A DNA stretch of 64,000 nt from Streptomyces sp. R28 (GCF_041052385.1 NZ_CP163439.1:7739001-7803000); one strand, 5' to 3'. Positions 1 through 8,690 are shown, numbered from the stretch's first letter. The notes: generated by a model from the sequence alone, not told the origin. A program made the numbers and translations.

Positions 1-33
1 GGGGCCCGGAGCGTCGTAGAGAACGGAGGTCAT
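1..33 (-). CDS. gluD: GluD, glutamate ABC transporter permease (5' end only)
   Basis: Only the first eleven codons are inside the window; they read MTSVLYDAPGP. The ATG overlaps the gluC stop codon as ATGA, which implies translational coupling. A GGAGG sequence is not seen just before it, fitting coupled re-initiation. The identity as the second permease rests on position after gluC in a gluABCD order and on a remembered GluD N-terminus; the body of the gene lies outside. Confidence 0.6.
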   Translation of the reverse strand, partial: MTSVLYDAPGP

Positions 34-704
34 CGCTTCACCGCCAGTCGCTTGCTCAGCCAGCCGAGGATGAGGCCGGTGGGCAGAGTCAGTACCACGA
101 AACCGAAGGCGAAGATCGCGCCGATGAGCAGGACTTCGGCTTCGTTCTCGATCATGCCCTTCATCAGATAGGCGGCCTCGGCCACGCCGATCGCGGCCGC
201 CACGGTGGTGTTCTTGGTCAACGCGATCAGCACGTTGGCCAGCGGACCGATGACCGAGCGGAAGGCCTGTGGCAGCACGATGAGCCGGAGGGTCTGGCTG
301 AAGGTCAATCCGATGGCTCGGGCCGCCTCGGCCTGTCCGAGCGGCACAGTGTTGATGCCGGAACGGAGCGCCTCACAGACAAAGGCGGCGGTGTAGGTGA
401 CGAAACCGAGGATCGCCAGGCGGAAGTCCTGGACCTTGAAGTCGTCGCTGCCCATCGTCACGCGGAAGATGTTGGCAAGGCCGAGCGAGGTGAAGATGAT
501 GATGACCGTCAGGGGGATGTTCCGGATGATGTTCACATAGGCCGTGCCGAACCCGCGCATCAGCGGGACTGGGCTGACTCGCATCGCGGCCAGGAGGGTT
601 CCCCAGATAAGGGAGCCGATGCCGGAGAAGAAGGTGAGTTTCACCGTCATCCAGAAGGCGCCCAACAGGGTCGGGTTGTCATAGTCAGAAAGAAAGTCGA
701 ACAC
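30..704 (-). CDS. gluC: Glutamate ABC transporter permease GluC
   Basis: Inner-membrane permease of a polar amino-acid (glutamate) importer, 224 residues. Five hydrophobic segments are visible, starting with MTVKLTFFSGIGSLIWGTLL. The EAA loop that contacts the ATPase is present near residues 126-145 (EAARAIGLTFSQTLRLI). The family is the His/Glu/Gln/Arg permease group, where two permeases (here GluC and GluD) form the channel. It follows gluB after a 96-base gap that holds a strong hairpin, and overlaps gluD by ATGA. Reading frame, length and neighbours all agree; the glutamate substrate is inferred from similarity to the Streptomyces and Corynebacterium glu operons. Confidence 0.9.
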   Translation of the reverse strand: MFDFLSDYDNPTLLGAFWMTVKLTFFSGIGSLIWGTLLAAMRVSPVPLMRGFGTAYVNIIRNIPLTVIIIFTSLGLANIFRVTMGSDDFKVQDFRLAILGFVTYTAAFVCEALRSGINTVPLGQAEAARAIGLTFSQTLRLIVLPQAFRSVIGPLANVLIALTKNTTVAAAIGVAEAAYLMKGMIENEAEVLLIGAIFAFGFVVLTLPTGLILGWLSKRLAVKR

Positions 705-745
705 GATCTCCCGCGCTTCCGGGTGGGTGGCGTACGTGGATAGCG

Positions 746-787
746 CGGCGCGCCGCCGCCCTGATCGCGGTGGACGGCGGCGCGCCG
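746..787 (-). promoter_or_regulatory. Intercistronic hairpin between gluB and gluC
   Basis: Perfect 13-bp G/C inverted repeat (746-758 with 775-787, 16-base loop) just after the gluB stop at 801 and before the gluC start at 704. No U-run follows. Hairpins in this position in other ABC operons stabilise the upstream binding-protein mRNA or cut read-through; that role is inference here. Confidence 0.6.
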
Positions 788-800
788 GTGGATCCTTGCG

Positions 801-1646
801 CTACTTGACGATGACGCCGATCTTCGGCGCGGGCTCGTTCTTGTAGTTGGCCGGACCGAAGTTGTCGGTGACGGCCTTGTCCCAGGCCTTGTCGCTCACC
901 ATCTTCTCGAGGGCGGCGTTGATCTTGTTGACGGTCTCGGTGTCGCCCTTCTTCACACCGATGCCGTAGTTCTCGTTGCTCAGCTTGAGGCCGGCGAGCT
1001 TGAACTGGCCCTTGTACTGCTCCTGTGCCGCGAAGCCTGCGAGGATCGAGTCGTCCGTGGTCACCGCGTCCACGGCACCGCTCTGGAGGGCGGCGATGCA
1101 CTCCGAGTAGCCGCTGTACTCCTTGAGGTTGGCCTTCGGGGCGATCTTGTCGTGGATGTTCTGCGCCGAGGTGGAGCCGGTCACGGAACACAGGTTCTTG
1201 CCGTTGAGGTCGGTGGCCTCGGAGATGTCCGAGTCGGACTTGATCAGCAGGTCCTGGTGGGCCAGCAGGTACGGGCCGGCGAAGTCGACCTTCTCCTTGC
1301 GCTCGTCGGTGATCGAGTAGGTCGCCGCGATGAACTTCACGTCGCCACGGGCGAGCGCGTTCTCGCGGTCGGCGCTCTTGGTCTCGACGAAGTCGATCTG
1401 GTCGGCGTTGTAACCGAGCTGCTTGGCCACGTACGTCGCCACGTCCACGTCGAAGCCGGAGAAGGAACCGTCGGGCTCCTTCAGGCCGAGACCGGGCTGG
1501 TCGTACTTGATGCCGATCTTGATCTTCTTGCCGCCATCGGAACCCGAGCCGCTGTTGCTGTCGCCGTTGTCACCACCACAGGCGGTGGCGGTCAGCGAGA
1601 GCACGAGTGCAGCGGCGGCCGCGGCGGAGGCCTTGCGGAGCTTCAT
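801..1646 (-). CDS. gluB: Glutamate-binding lipoprotein GluB
   Basis: Extracellular solute-binding protein of the glutamate importer, 281 residues. The start chosen is ATG at 1646, preceded by AAAGGAT; a longer frame to 1775 has no ribosome site and adds sequence that is not signal-like. The N-terminus has KLRK, a hydrophobic core and a lipobox-like LTATACGG, so the protein should be lipid-anchored. The rest is a family 3 binding fold (KIGIKYDQPGLGLKEPDG, later FDVDVATYVAKQLG and TYSITDERKEKVDFAGPYL). It lies between gluA and gluC, with an intercistronic hairpin on the gluC side that may keep its message more abundant than those of the membrane parts. Confidence 0.92.
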   Translation of the reverse strand: MKLRKASAAAAAALVLSLTATACGGDNGDSNSGSGSDGGKKIKIGIKYDQPGLGLKEPDGSFSGFDVDVATYVAKQLGYNADQIDFVETKSADRENALARGDVKFIAATYSITDERKEKVDFAGPYLLAHQDLLIKSDSDISEATDLNGKNLCSVTGSTSAQNIHDKIAPKANLKEYSGYSECIAALQSGAVDAVTTDDSILAGFAAQEQYKGQFKLAGLKLSNENYGIGVKKGDTETVNKINAALEKMVSDKAWDKAVTDNFGPANYKNEPAPKIGVIVK

Positions 1647-1779
1647 GGTGAACATCCTTTGCGTGGAGAAGAGATGCGTGCCGTCAGAAACGGCGGGTGA
1701 CGCAGGTCGTCGGGTGCGTGAAGCAGTCCGTTCAGTGGTGCGGGTTCGCACCCCGTCAGTGGGGCGGAATCCCACCCCG

Positions 1780-2556
1780 TCAGTGATGCAGGATCTTGGA
1801 CAGGAAGTCCTTCGCGCGGTCGCTGCGCGGGTTGCTGAAGAACTGGTCGGGCACAGCTTCTTCGACGATCTTGCCGTCCGCCATGAACACCACCCGGTTG
1901 GCGGCCGAACGGGCGAAGCCCATCTCGTGGGTGACGACGATCATGGTCATGCCATCGCGGGCGAGCTGCTGCATGACCTCCAGGACCTCGTTGATCATCT
2001 CCGGGTCGAGAGCCGACGTCGGCTCGTCGAAGAGCATGACCTTGGGGTCCATGGCCAGCGCACGGGCGATGGCCACACGCTGCTGCTGGCCGCCGGAGAG
2101 CTGGGCGGGGTACTTGTCCGCCTGGCTGCCCACGCCCACCCGGTCGAGCAGGGAGCGGGCCTTCTCCTCGGCCTTCTTCTTGTCGGTCTTGCGGACCTTG
2201 ATCTGGCCCAGCATCACGTTCTCGAGCACGGTCTTGTGCGCGAAAAGGTTGAAGGACTGGAAGACCATTCCGACGTCGGCACGCAGTTTGGCCAGCGCCT
2301 TGCCCTCAGCGGGCAGGGGCTTGCCGTCGATCGCGATCGCGCCGGAGTCGATCGTCTCCAGGCGGTTGATGGTGCGGCACAGGGTGGACTTCCCGGACCC
2401 AGAGGGTCCGATGACCACGACGACCTCGCCGCGGGCGATCGTCAGGTCGACGTCCTGGAGCACGTGCAACGCGCCGAAGTGCTTGTTCACGTTCTTCAGG
2501 ACGACCAGCTCGCCGGTCGCGGCCACATCTTCCTTGGCCACCGATACTTCGGTCAT
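1780..2556 (-). CDS. gluA: Glutamate ABC transporter ATPase GluA
   Basis: ATP-binding subunit that powers GluBCD uptake, 258 residues, the usual length. Walker A is GPSGSGKST, the signature is LSGGQQQRVAIARAL, Walker B is VMLFDEPTSALDP, and the H-loop is VVTHEMGFA. It is the first gene of the leftward operon; gluB starts 133 bases later. The sequence in between holds two copies of a 13-base repeat (1749-1761 and 1773-1785). The ATG at 2556 is followed by an acidic N-terminus that lengthens it slightly against the shortest homologues. Upstream (2571-2592) is a 7-bp inverted repeat, GTCCTCC/GGAGGAC, of unknown role. Confidence 0.93.
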   Translation of the reverse strand: MTEVSVAKEDVAATGELVVLKNVNKHFGALHVLQDVDLTIARGEVVVVIGPSGSGKSTLCRTINRLETIDSGAIAIDGKPLPAEGKALAKLRADVGMVFQSFNLFAHKTVLENVMLGQIKVRKTDKKKAEEKARSLLDRVGVGSQADKYPAQLSGGQQQRVAIARALAMDPKVMLFDEPTSALDPEMINEVLEVMQQLARDGMTMIVVTHEMGFARSAANRVVFMADGKIVEEAVPDQFFSNPRSDRAKDFLSKILHH

Positions 2557-2844
2557 CGCTCTCAGGCTCCGTCCTCCTCGGTTTCGGAGGACAGTAATAA
2601 CCGTATCCGACCTGCGTCATTAGTTCTGAGGGGAATCTGAGCATCACGATCCGATAGCAATCGGACACGTGTCGTAGCACTTGAGACCTGCGCGCGTACC
2701 GGCTGGATAACGGAAGCTGCGAGCAACCGGAACCCACTTGACGGCGTCGTCGTCCATCAGCGTGACTGCCATGATGCACGCGCGCGTGTGCACGCACTGT
2801 TTAGCTACCTGAATCGTACGGCCGATGAACCGAAGGAGGCCGGG
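2557..2844. other. Divergent intergenic region, gluA / response regulator
   Basis: Contains the promoters of the glu operon (leftward) and of the two-component pair (rightward). A GTCCTCC/GGAGGAC inverted repeat sits at 2571-2592 near gluA. I could not fix -35/-10 elements with confidence. No extra gene is supported. Confidence 0.5.
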
Positions 2845-3531
2845 ATGAGACTGCTCCTCGTAGAGGACGACAACCATGTCGCCGCCGCGTTGTCCGCGGT
2901 CCTGGCACGACACGGTTTCGAGGTCACGCACGCGCGTAGCGGCGAGGAGGCCCTCCAGGCACTCGTCCCCGAGGGCAACGGCTTCGGTGTCGTCCTCCTT
3001 GACCTCGGCCTGCCCGACCAGGACGGATACGAGGTCTGCGGCAAGATCCGCAAGCGCACCAGCACCCCGGTGATCATGGTCACCGCGCGCTCCGACGTCC
3101 GCTCCCGCATCCACGGCCTCAACCTCGGGGCCGACGACTACGTGGTGAAGCCGTACGACACCGGAGAACTGCTCGCCCGGATCCACGCCGTCAGCCGGCG
3201 CACCGTGCAGGAGGACGCCGAAACGGGTGGCGACGGTGTGCTGCGTCTGGGCGCCGTACACATCGAACTGCCCACCCGCCAGGTCAGCGTCGACGGTTCG
3301 GTTGTCCAACTGACCCGCAAGGAGTTCGATCTCCTCGCCCTGCTCGCCCAGCGCCCCGGAGTGGTCTTCCGCCGGGAGCAGATCATCAGCGAGGTGTGGC
3401 GCACGAGTTGGGAGGGGACGGGGCGCACCCTTGAGGTGCATGTGGCGTCCCTGCGCGCCAAGCTGCGCATGCCGGCGCTGATCGAGACCGTACGCGGCGT
3501 CGGTTACCGACTCGTCTCCCCGGCCTCGTAG
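2845..3531 (+). CDS. OmpR-type response regulator
   Basis: Two-component DNA-binding regulator, 228 residues. ATG at 2845 follows AAGGAGG at 2833-2839; an in-frame start at 2788 has no such site. The receiver domain (1-115) has the acidic pocket EDD at 7-9, phospho-acceptor Asp53 in LLDLGLPD, and the lysine in VVKPYD. The winged helix (about 130-228) ends with LIETVRGVGYRLV. The kinase gene starts 9 bases after the stop, so they form one transcript. A close paralogue of the same length, without kinase, lies at 24460-25146. Confidence 0.93.
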   Translation: MRLLLVEDDNHVAAALSAVLARHGFEVTHARSGEEALQALVPEGNGFGVVLLDLGLPDQDGYEVCGKIRKRTSTPVIMVTARSDVRSRIHGLNLGADDYVVKPYDTGELLARIHAVSRRTVQEDAETGGDGVLRLGAVHIELPTRQVSVDGSVVQLTRKEFDLLALLAQRPGVVFRREQIISEVWRTSWEGTGRTLEVHVASLRAKLRMPALIETVRGVGYRLVSPAS

Positions 3532-3540
3532 CGGGCAAGG

Positions 3541-4932
3541 GTGCGCACTCGTCTCCTCCCGCTGCTCATCGTCCTGATGGCGGCCGTGCTGCTCGCGCTC
3601 GGCGTACCGCTCGCCGTCAGCCTGGCCGCGGCCCAGCAGCAGAAGGTCGTCGTCGACCGGATCGACGACACGGCGTACTTCGCGGCCATCGCACGGCCCG
3701 GCGCCGACACCACCTCCGGGCCCCGCGACGAGCTCCGCATCCTGAGCCGGGAACTCGAGAGGTACTACGACGTCTACGGCATCCGGGCCGGCGTCTTCCT
3801 GCCCAACGACACGCCCCTGGCCAACGGGCCGACGACCTGGTTCCTGCCCGAGACCGGCGAAGTGCGCGACGCCTTCGAGGAGTCGCTGCTCAGCCGGCGC
3901 AGCCACGACCCCAAGCAGGTCTGGCCCTGGCAGCGCGGCCGCCTCGTCATCGCCTCGCCGGTCATCCGGGACGGCGACGTCGTCGCGGTCGTCGTCACGG
4001 ACTCGCCCACCGGGCAGATGCGTTCGCGGATCCTGCACGGCTGGCTGATCATCGGCGCGGGGCTGACGGCCGCGATGCTGGTGGCCGTCGGCGCCGCGCT
4101 CCGGCTCACCGGCTGGGTACTCAGGCCGGTTCGGGTGCTCGACGCCACCACGCACGCCATCGCCAGCGGCCGCCTGAAATCACGCGTCGCTGTGGCCAGC
4201 GGTCCGCCGGAACTTCGGCGGCTGGCCCGGTCGTTCAACGAGATGGCGGACAACGTCGAGGACGTGCTGGAGCAGCAGCGCGCCTTCGTCGCCGACGCCT
4301 CGCACCAGCTGCGTAACCCCCTCGCGGCGCTGCTGCTGCGCATCGAGCTGCTCGCCTTCGAACTTCCCGAGGGCAATGAGGAGATCGCTTCGGTACAGGG
4401 CGAGGGCAAGCGCCTGGCGCAGGTCCTGGACGACCTGCTCGACCTGGCCCTGGCCGAGCACGCCGAGGCCGATCTCCGGCTCACCGACGTCGGCGCGCTG
4501 GCCACCGAGCGTGTCGCGGCCTGGTCGCCGACGGCCGAGGCCAAGGGCGTACGGCTGGTGGGGGACTGCCCGCCCACCACCGCGTGGGCCGACCCGATCG
4601 CGCTGTCCAGCGCGCTGGACGCGGTGATCGACAACGCGGTCAAGTTCACCCCGGAGGGCGAGCGGGTCGAGGTGACCGTCGCCTCCAACGGCAGTACGTC
4701 GACGATCGTCGTGACCGACAACGGCCCCGGCCTCACCGACGAGGAACTCGCCCGCATCGGCGACCGCTTCTGGCGCAGCGGCCGGCACCAGAACGTCAAG
4801 GGCTCGGGCCTGGGGCTGTCGATCTCGCGCGTGCTGCTCGCGGCGGCCGGGGGCTCCATCTCGTACGGCCGTCATGAGCCGCACGGCTTGCGGGTGACGG
4901 TGACGGTGCCCAGGTCGGGGCCGACGTCCTAG
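3541..4932 (+). CDS. Sensor histidine kinase
   Basis: Membrane kinase of 463 residues, GTG start, partner of the preceding regulator. Two membrane segments (about 5-30 and 163-185) bracket an extracytoplasmic sensor of about 130 residues. A HAMP region follows. The H-box is ASHQLRNPLAAL with His255; the ATPase domain has the N-box DNAVKFT and glycine boxes DNGPGL and GSGLGLSI. It ends only 18 bases from the convergent TAXI-type binding protein gene, which may supply its ligand; that link is inference. Confidence 0.93.
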   Translation: MRTRLLPLLIVLMAAVLLALGVPLAVSLAAAQQQKVVVDRIDDTAYFAAIARPGADTTSGPRDELRILSRELERYYDVYGIRAGVFLPNDTPLANGPTTWFLPETGEVRDAFEESLLSRRSHDPKQVWPWQRGRLVIASPVIRDGDVVAVVVTDSPTGQMRSRILHGWLIIGAGLTAAMLVAVGAALRLTGWVLRPVRVLDATTHAIASGRLKSRVAVASGPPELRRLARSFNEMADNVEDVLEQQRAFVADASHQLRNPLAALLLRIELLAFELPEGNEEIASVQGEGKRLAQVLDDLLDLALAEHAEADLRLTDVGALATERVAAWSPTAEAKGVRLVGDCPPTTAWADPIALSSALDAVIDNAVKFTPEGERVEVTVASNGSTSTIVVTDNGPGLTDEELARIGDRFWRSGRHQNVKGSGLGLSISRVLLAAAGGSISYGRHEPHGLRVTVTVPRSGPTS

Positions 4933-4950
4933 CGCCGTCCGGCAGGGTTC

Positions 4951-5946
4951 CTACGGTTTGACCGAGCGGTAGTAGTTCCGGGCGCCGTCGTGCAAGGTCA
5001 GGGGGTCCGTGTAGATCGCCGTGCGCAGGTCGACCAGTTGCGCGGAGTGGACGTGCGCGCCGATGCCGTCGCGGCTCTTGATCACCGTACGGGTGAACCA
5101 TTCGGTGAGGCGGGGGTCCATGTCCTTGCGGGTGATCAGCAGGTTGGAGACGGCGATCGTCGGCACCGTGTCCCCGTTCTGGACGGTGGGGTAGGCCGAC
5201 TCCGGCATATTGGTCGCGCGGTAGAAGTGGGCCGCGTCGCCCTGCGCGTGCACCTTGGCGACGAGGGAGGCGTCGATCGGCACGAACCGGAACCCGGAGG
5301 TCTCGGCGATCTTCTCCAGCCCGTCCGTGGGCACCCCGCTCGACCAGAAGAACGCGTCGAGCTCGTGCCCCAGCCGCTTGGGTCCGGTGTCGATGCCGTC
5401 CGACCGGGGAGTGATGTCCTTCTCCGGGTCGATGCCGGCGGCCTCGAGCACGCGCGTGGCGATCAGCCGCACACCGGAGTCGGGCAGCCCTATGGCCACC
5501 CGCTTGCCCTTCAGGTCCGCCACGGAGCGGATGTCCGAGTCCGGCGGGACGACGAGCTGTACGTAGTCGTCGTACAGGCGGGCGACACTGCGCAGCCGCT
5601 CGGTCACGGGCTTGTCGTCGATCTTGAACGTGTCCACCGCATCGGCGGCGGCGATCGTGAAGTCGGCCTGCCCCGTCGCCACACGCTCGACGTTCTCCTG
5701 CGACCCGTCGCTCGTCAGCAGCCGCACCTTCAGCTGTGGCATGTCCTTGGCCAGCTCGTTGCGCAGGAGCTCGCCGTACTCCTGGTAGACCCCCGCGCGC
5801 GTGCCCGTACTGAACGTGATCGTCCCGCTCGGCGGCTCCTCGCCCAGGGGCAGCAGCCACCACAGCAGCAATCCGAGGGCGACGAACCCGGCGGCCGCGC
5901 CCTCCAGGGCCCGGCGCCTGCTGATGCGGGAGAGTGCCTTGGACAT
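4951..5946 (-). CDS. TAXI family TRAP-type solute-binding protein
   Basis: Predicted membrane-anchored extracytoplasmic binding protein of 331 residues. The N-terminus has SRRRALEG and one hydrophobic segment (GFVALGLLLWWLLPLG), followed by the TAXI fold: TITFSTGTRAGVYQEYGE, then GQADFTIAAADAV and LKGKRVAIGLPDSGVR. The family binds small acids for TRAP transport. No TRAP membrane subunit is visible nearby, so a sensory role with the convergent kinase 18 bases away is possible. ATG 5946 is chosen because the signal segment starts there; ATG 5970 is an alternative. Confidence 0.85.
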   Translation of the reverse strand: MSKALSRISRRRALEGAAAGFVALGLLLWWLLPLGEEPPSGTITFSTGTRAGVYQEYGELLRNELAKDMPQLKVRLLTSDGSQENVERVATGQADFTIAAADAVDTFKIDDKPVTERLRSVARLYDDYVQLVVPPDSDIRSVADLKGKRVAIGLPDSGVRLIATRVLEAAGIDPEKDITPRSDGIDTGPKRLGHELDAFFWSSGVPTDGLEKIAETSGFRFVPIDASLVAKVHAQGDAAHFYRATNMPESAYPTVQNGDTVPTIAVSNLLITRKDMDPRLTEWFTRTVIKSRDGIGAHVHSAQLVDLRTAIYTDPLTLHDGARNYYRSVKP

Positions 5947-6098
5947 GGCCGCGATCCTGCCAGCCGCCATGCGGTCCTGACCAGGGCGGGGGGTCACAGG
6001 GGGAGCGGGGGAGGCGGCTGCCGGGGCCGGGCGCATCAGCGGGGAGGCCTGTCGGAGCCGGCCGCATCCGCACGGAAAGGACTGTCGGACCCGGCCGC

Positions 6099-6104
6099 TA
6101 CAGT
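6099..6104 (+). promoter_or_regulatory. -10 element of a leaderless transcript
   Basis: TACAGT ends exactly 6 bases before ATG 6111, and there is no Shine-Dalgarno sequence, so transcription and translation probably start at the same base. Confidence 0.55.
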
Positions 6105-6110
6105 CGCCGT

Positions 6111-6515
6111 ATGAGTTCGTCGCCCGCTGACCTGGTCCGTGCCTTCCATCTCGCCTTCGGGCTCGACGCCCGCAGTACACCGACCGAGGTCCCGCCTGAA
6201 CTCGCCGCACACCGTGGAGAGCTGCTCGCCGAGGAGGCCGCGGAGGTCGCAGAGGTCTCCGTCACCGGCCCGCTCGACAGACTCGCGCACGAGCTGGCGG
6301 ACGTCGTCTACGTCGCGTACGGCACGGCCCTGGTGCACGGCATCGACCTCGACGCCGTGCTGGCCGAGATCCACCGCTCCAACATGACCAAGCTGGGCCC
6401 CGACGGTCAGGTCGCCCGGCGGGCCGACGGCAAGGTGCTCAAGGGCGCCCACTACGAGGCACCGGACGTGTCGGGCGTGCTGCGTCGGCAGGGGTGGGCG
6501 GCCGACGGGGCGTGA
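6111..6515 (+). CDS. MazG-like nucleotide pyrophosphohydrolase
   Basis: Small all-alpha NTP pyrophosphohydrolase, 134 residues. Residues 36-60 carry the metal-binding pattern of the MazG/phosphoribosyl-ATP pyrophosphohydrolase fold (ELLAEEAAEVAEV followed by LAHELADVVYVAYG). The family hydrolyses non-standard or HisE-type nucleotides; the substrate is not evident. ATG 6111 is preferred over longer in-frame starts because of the leaderless -10 box and because homology begins there. It converges with the oxidoreductase gene 75 bases away. Confidence 0.82.
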   Translation: MSSSPADLVRAFHLAFGLDARSTPTEVPPELAAHRGELLAEEAAEVAEVSVTGPLDRLAHELADVVYVAYGTALVHGIDLDAVLAEIHRSNMTKLGPDGQVARRADGKVLKGAHYEAPDVSGVLRRQGWAADGA

Positions 6516-6589
6516 CCGGCCGGGAGAGGTGAGGGCCAGAGGGCGCCGGGCGGAGTTCTCGGACGAGTCGGCCTCCTCGCCGGTGTGCG

Positions 6590-7537
6590 TCAGGGCAGGA
6601 TGACCGTCTTGCCGCGGGAGCCGCCGGCGCGGGCGCGGGCCACGGCCGTGGGGGCGTCGGCCAAGGGGACCTCGGCTTCGATCGTGATACGGAGCTTCCC
6701 GGCGCCGGCGAGGGCGGCGAGGGACTGCAGCTCTGCCCGGCTGGGGTCGTTGACGAGGTTGATGCCGTGGATCTCGCGGGCGGCCAGCGCGTCGGGGTCG
6801 GCGGCCCGGTTGGTGCTGATGAGCCTGCCGCCGGGCTTGAGCAGGCCGGCCAGGGCGTCGATGTCACCGCCGGGCTGGGTCACCAGGTCCAGGATGGCGT
6901 CGATGCCGTCGGGGTGGGCGGCGAGGACCTGCTCGGCGGTGGGTGCGGCGGCGAAGTCGACGACCCGGTCGGCGCCGAGCTCGCGGAGGTGGCCCGCTGT
7001 GTCGCCGGTGCCGGTGGCCAGCACGTGGGCTCCCTGGAGGGCGGCGAACTGGATCGCGGACTGGCCCACACCGCCGGATGCCCCGTTGATGAGGATCACC
7101 TGGCCGGTGTCGAGGCGGGCGGCCTCGATGGCCTGGTAGGCGGTGACACCGGCGGTGGGCAGCGCGGCCGCGACAGCGAACGGCAGGTCGTCGGGCATGT
7201 GGGCGATCGTGCCGTCCTCGGCGGCCAGGACGTACTCGGCGTAGGAGCCCCGGCCGTACGGGAGGCTCATGAACTGGCCGTAGACGGTGTCGCCGGGCCG
7301 GAAGCGGTTCACGCCGGGGCCGATGCGTTCGACCACGCCGGCGCCGTCCGAGCCCATGACGAGGGGAAAGTCGTGCGCGACGATGCCCTTGAGGGCTCCG
7401 TCGGCGACCTTCCAGTCGAAAGGGTTGAGCGAGGCGGCGTGCAGGCGGACCAGCAGCTCACCCGGGCCCGGTTCCGGCACGGGCAGGTCGGTGACGAGCG
7501 GCTCGGCCCCGAAGTCGGTGATGATGACGGCCTTCAT
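6590..7537 (-). CDS. Zinc-free NADP-dependent alcohol dehydrogenase/quinone oxidoreductase
   Basis: Medium-chain reductase of 315 residues. The GroES-like N-domain (MKAVIITDFGAEPLVTDL) is followed by a Rossmann fold with NGASGGVGQSAIQFA near residue 150. Cysteine zinc ligands are absent, as in the quinone oxidoreductase branch. It is the last gene of a leftward unit ribA, DUF2218, oxidoreductase, under the MarR operators at 8677-8731. A role in dealing with quinones or electrophiles, matched with flavin supply, is inference from that context. Confidence 0.88.
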   Translation of the reverse strand: MKAVIITDFGAEPLVTDLPVPEPGPGELLVRLHAASLNPFDWKVADGALKGIVAHDFPLVMGSDGAGVVERIGPGVNRFRPGDTVYGQFMSLPYGRGSYAEYVLAAEDGTIAHMPDDLPFAVAAALPTAGVTAYQAIEAARLDTGQVILINGASGGVGQSAIQFAALQGAHVLATGTGDTAGHLRELGADRVVDFAAAPTAEQVLAAHPDGIDAILDLVTQPGGDIDALAGLLKPGGRLISTNRAADPDALAAREIHGINLVNDPSRAELQSLAALAGAGKLRITIEAEVPLADAPTAVARARAGGSRGKTVILP

Positions 7538-7571
7538 GGCGATGCCTTTCTCCTGTCTCCCGGGTGTGTCG

Positions 7572-7868
7572 TCAGGCCTGAGCGGGCTCGTCCCAGGTGA
7601 CGGTCAGTTCGTTGCGCCGGCCGAAGCGTTCGAGGTGGCTGCCCACGACGTCCTGGATGGCGGCGAGCGCGGTCGCGTCGGGCGCGGTGACCCGGATCAG
7701 CAGGTGGTCGTCCAGGGCTTCCAGGACGACGTCGGTGTGCTGGAAGGTCAGGCGGTGCGCGCCGTCGGGTGTCTCCTCGACGGGGATCTTGCGGCCGAAG
7801 TGCGAGGCGAGCTGCTTGGCGAAGCGGGGGGCGGCGTCGGTGGTGACGTGGGCGCGGGAGGAAGGCAC
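7572..7868 (-). CDS. DUF2218 family protein
   Basis: Small protein of 98 residues starting at GTG 7868 (VPSSRAHVTTDA). The conserved DUF2218 core includes RFAKQLASHFGRKIPVE and a C-terminus with LTVTWDEP. The function of the family is unknown; members often lie next to siderophore or flavin genes. The gap to the oxidoreductase downstream is 34 bases, and to ribA upstream 76 bases, so it is the middle gene of the MarR-controlled operon. A longer frame to 8018 is dismissed because it overlaps ribA and is proline-rich. Confidence 0.78.
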   Translation of the reverse strand: MPSSRAHVTTDAAPRFAKQLASHFGRKIPVEETPDGAHRLTFQHTDVVLEALDDHLLIRVTAPDATALAAIQDVVGSHLERFGRRNELTVTWDEPAQA

Positions 7869-7944
7869 GGGAGAACTCCAGGGGATGGGTGCCGGATGGG
7901 TGCCGGGTGGATCCGGGATGCCGATGAGGTGCCGTCGGGGTGTG

Positions 7945-8643
7945 TCAGCCGACCAGCGCGGCCAGAGCGGCCGATTCGGGCAGGGCGATGGTGTGGTGGG
8001 TGTGCTGGGCCTTGGCATGCGGGTAGCGGACGTTGCTGTCGGTGGCGAAGACCCCGGTGGGCCGGACGAAGCGCACGGGGATGCCCAGGTCGCGCAACTG
8101 CCCGGCCTTGTCGGGGTTGTGGGTGAGCAGATCCAGCTCGCCGACGCCGAGGGCGGTCAGCATCTGGGCGGCGGCGGTGTAGTCGCGGCCGTCCTCGGGC
8201 AGGCCGAGCGCGGTGTTGGCTTCGTACGTGTCCAGGCCCGCGTCCTGCAGCGCGTAGGCGTCCAGCTTGTTGTAGAGGCCGATGCCGCGGCCCTCCTGGC
8301 GGAGGTAGAGCAGGACGCCGCCGGTGGTGGCGATGCGCTCCACGGCCTCGCGCAGCTGCTGACCGCAGTCGCAGCGCGCCGAGCCGAACACGTCCGCGGT
8401 CAGGCACTCGGAGTGCAGCCGCACCAGCGGTGCCGGTGTCGCCGTGGGATCACCGAGGACGAGCGCCACAGGCTCCTTGCCGTCGGCCAGGCCGTGGAAC
8501 GTGACTGTCTCGGCGGTCACCTCGTAACCGTCGGCGAAGCGCAGCGGGATGGTCACGCGGGTGCGCACCGAAGCGCCGACGAGACCCGTGTGACCCGCGC
8601 GAGCTGCGTGACCCGTGTGATCCGCGGAACTGGCGACGTCCAT
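7945..8643 (-). CDS. ribA: GTP cyclohydrolase II
   Basis: Opens GTP to the first pyrimidine precursor of riboflavin. 232 residues, stand-alone RibA without the RibB half. The zinc site is in SECLTADVFGSARCDCGQQ, the catalytic region in LRQEGRGIGL, and substrate contacts in EANTALGLPEDGRDY. ATG 8643 follows AAGGAG with good spacing; an earlier ATG at 8682 would put the start inside the first operator. The promoter is TTGAAA(17)TACGTC on the minus strand (8717-8722 and 8694-8699), framed by two MarR operators. This may be a second, inducible ribA in the genome, which the window cannot show. Confidence 0.92.
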   Translation of the reverse strand: MDVASSADHTGHAARAGHTGLVGASVRTRVTIPLRFADGYEVTAETVTFHGLADGKEPVALVLGDPTATPAPLVRLHSECLTADVFGSARCDCGQQLREAVERIATTGGVLLYLRQEGRGIGLYNKLDAYALQDAGLDTYEANTALGLPEDGRDYTAAAQMLTALGVGELDLLTHNPDKAGQLRDLGIPVRFVRPTGVFATDSNVRYPHAKAQHTHHTIALPESAALAALVG

Positions 8644-8676
8644 GAGCACTCCTTCGAGGGCTGAACGAACCGAAGA

Positions 8677-8690
8677 GTTCAAATTTGAAC
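8677..8690. promoter_or_regulatory. MarR operator 1 (perfect palindrome)
   Basis: GTTCAAATTTGAAC, a perfect 14-bp palindrome, falls at the expected transcription start of ribA. Divergent MarR genes typically bind such A/T-centred palindromes. Confidence 0.75.

Noticed and set aside
2644..4155. 503-codon minus-strand frame over the response regulator and kinase
   Set aside because: Antisense shadow of two genes with clear motifs on the plus strand.
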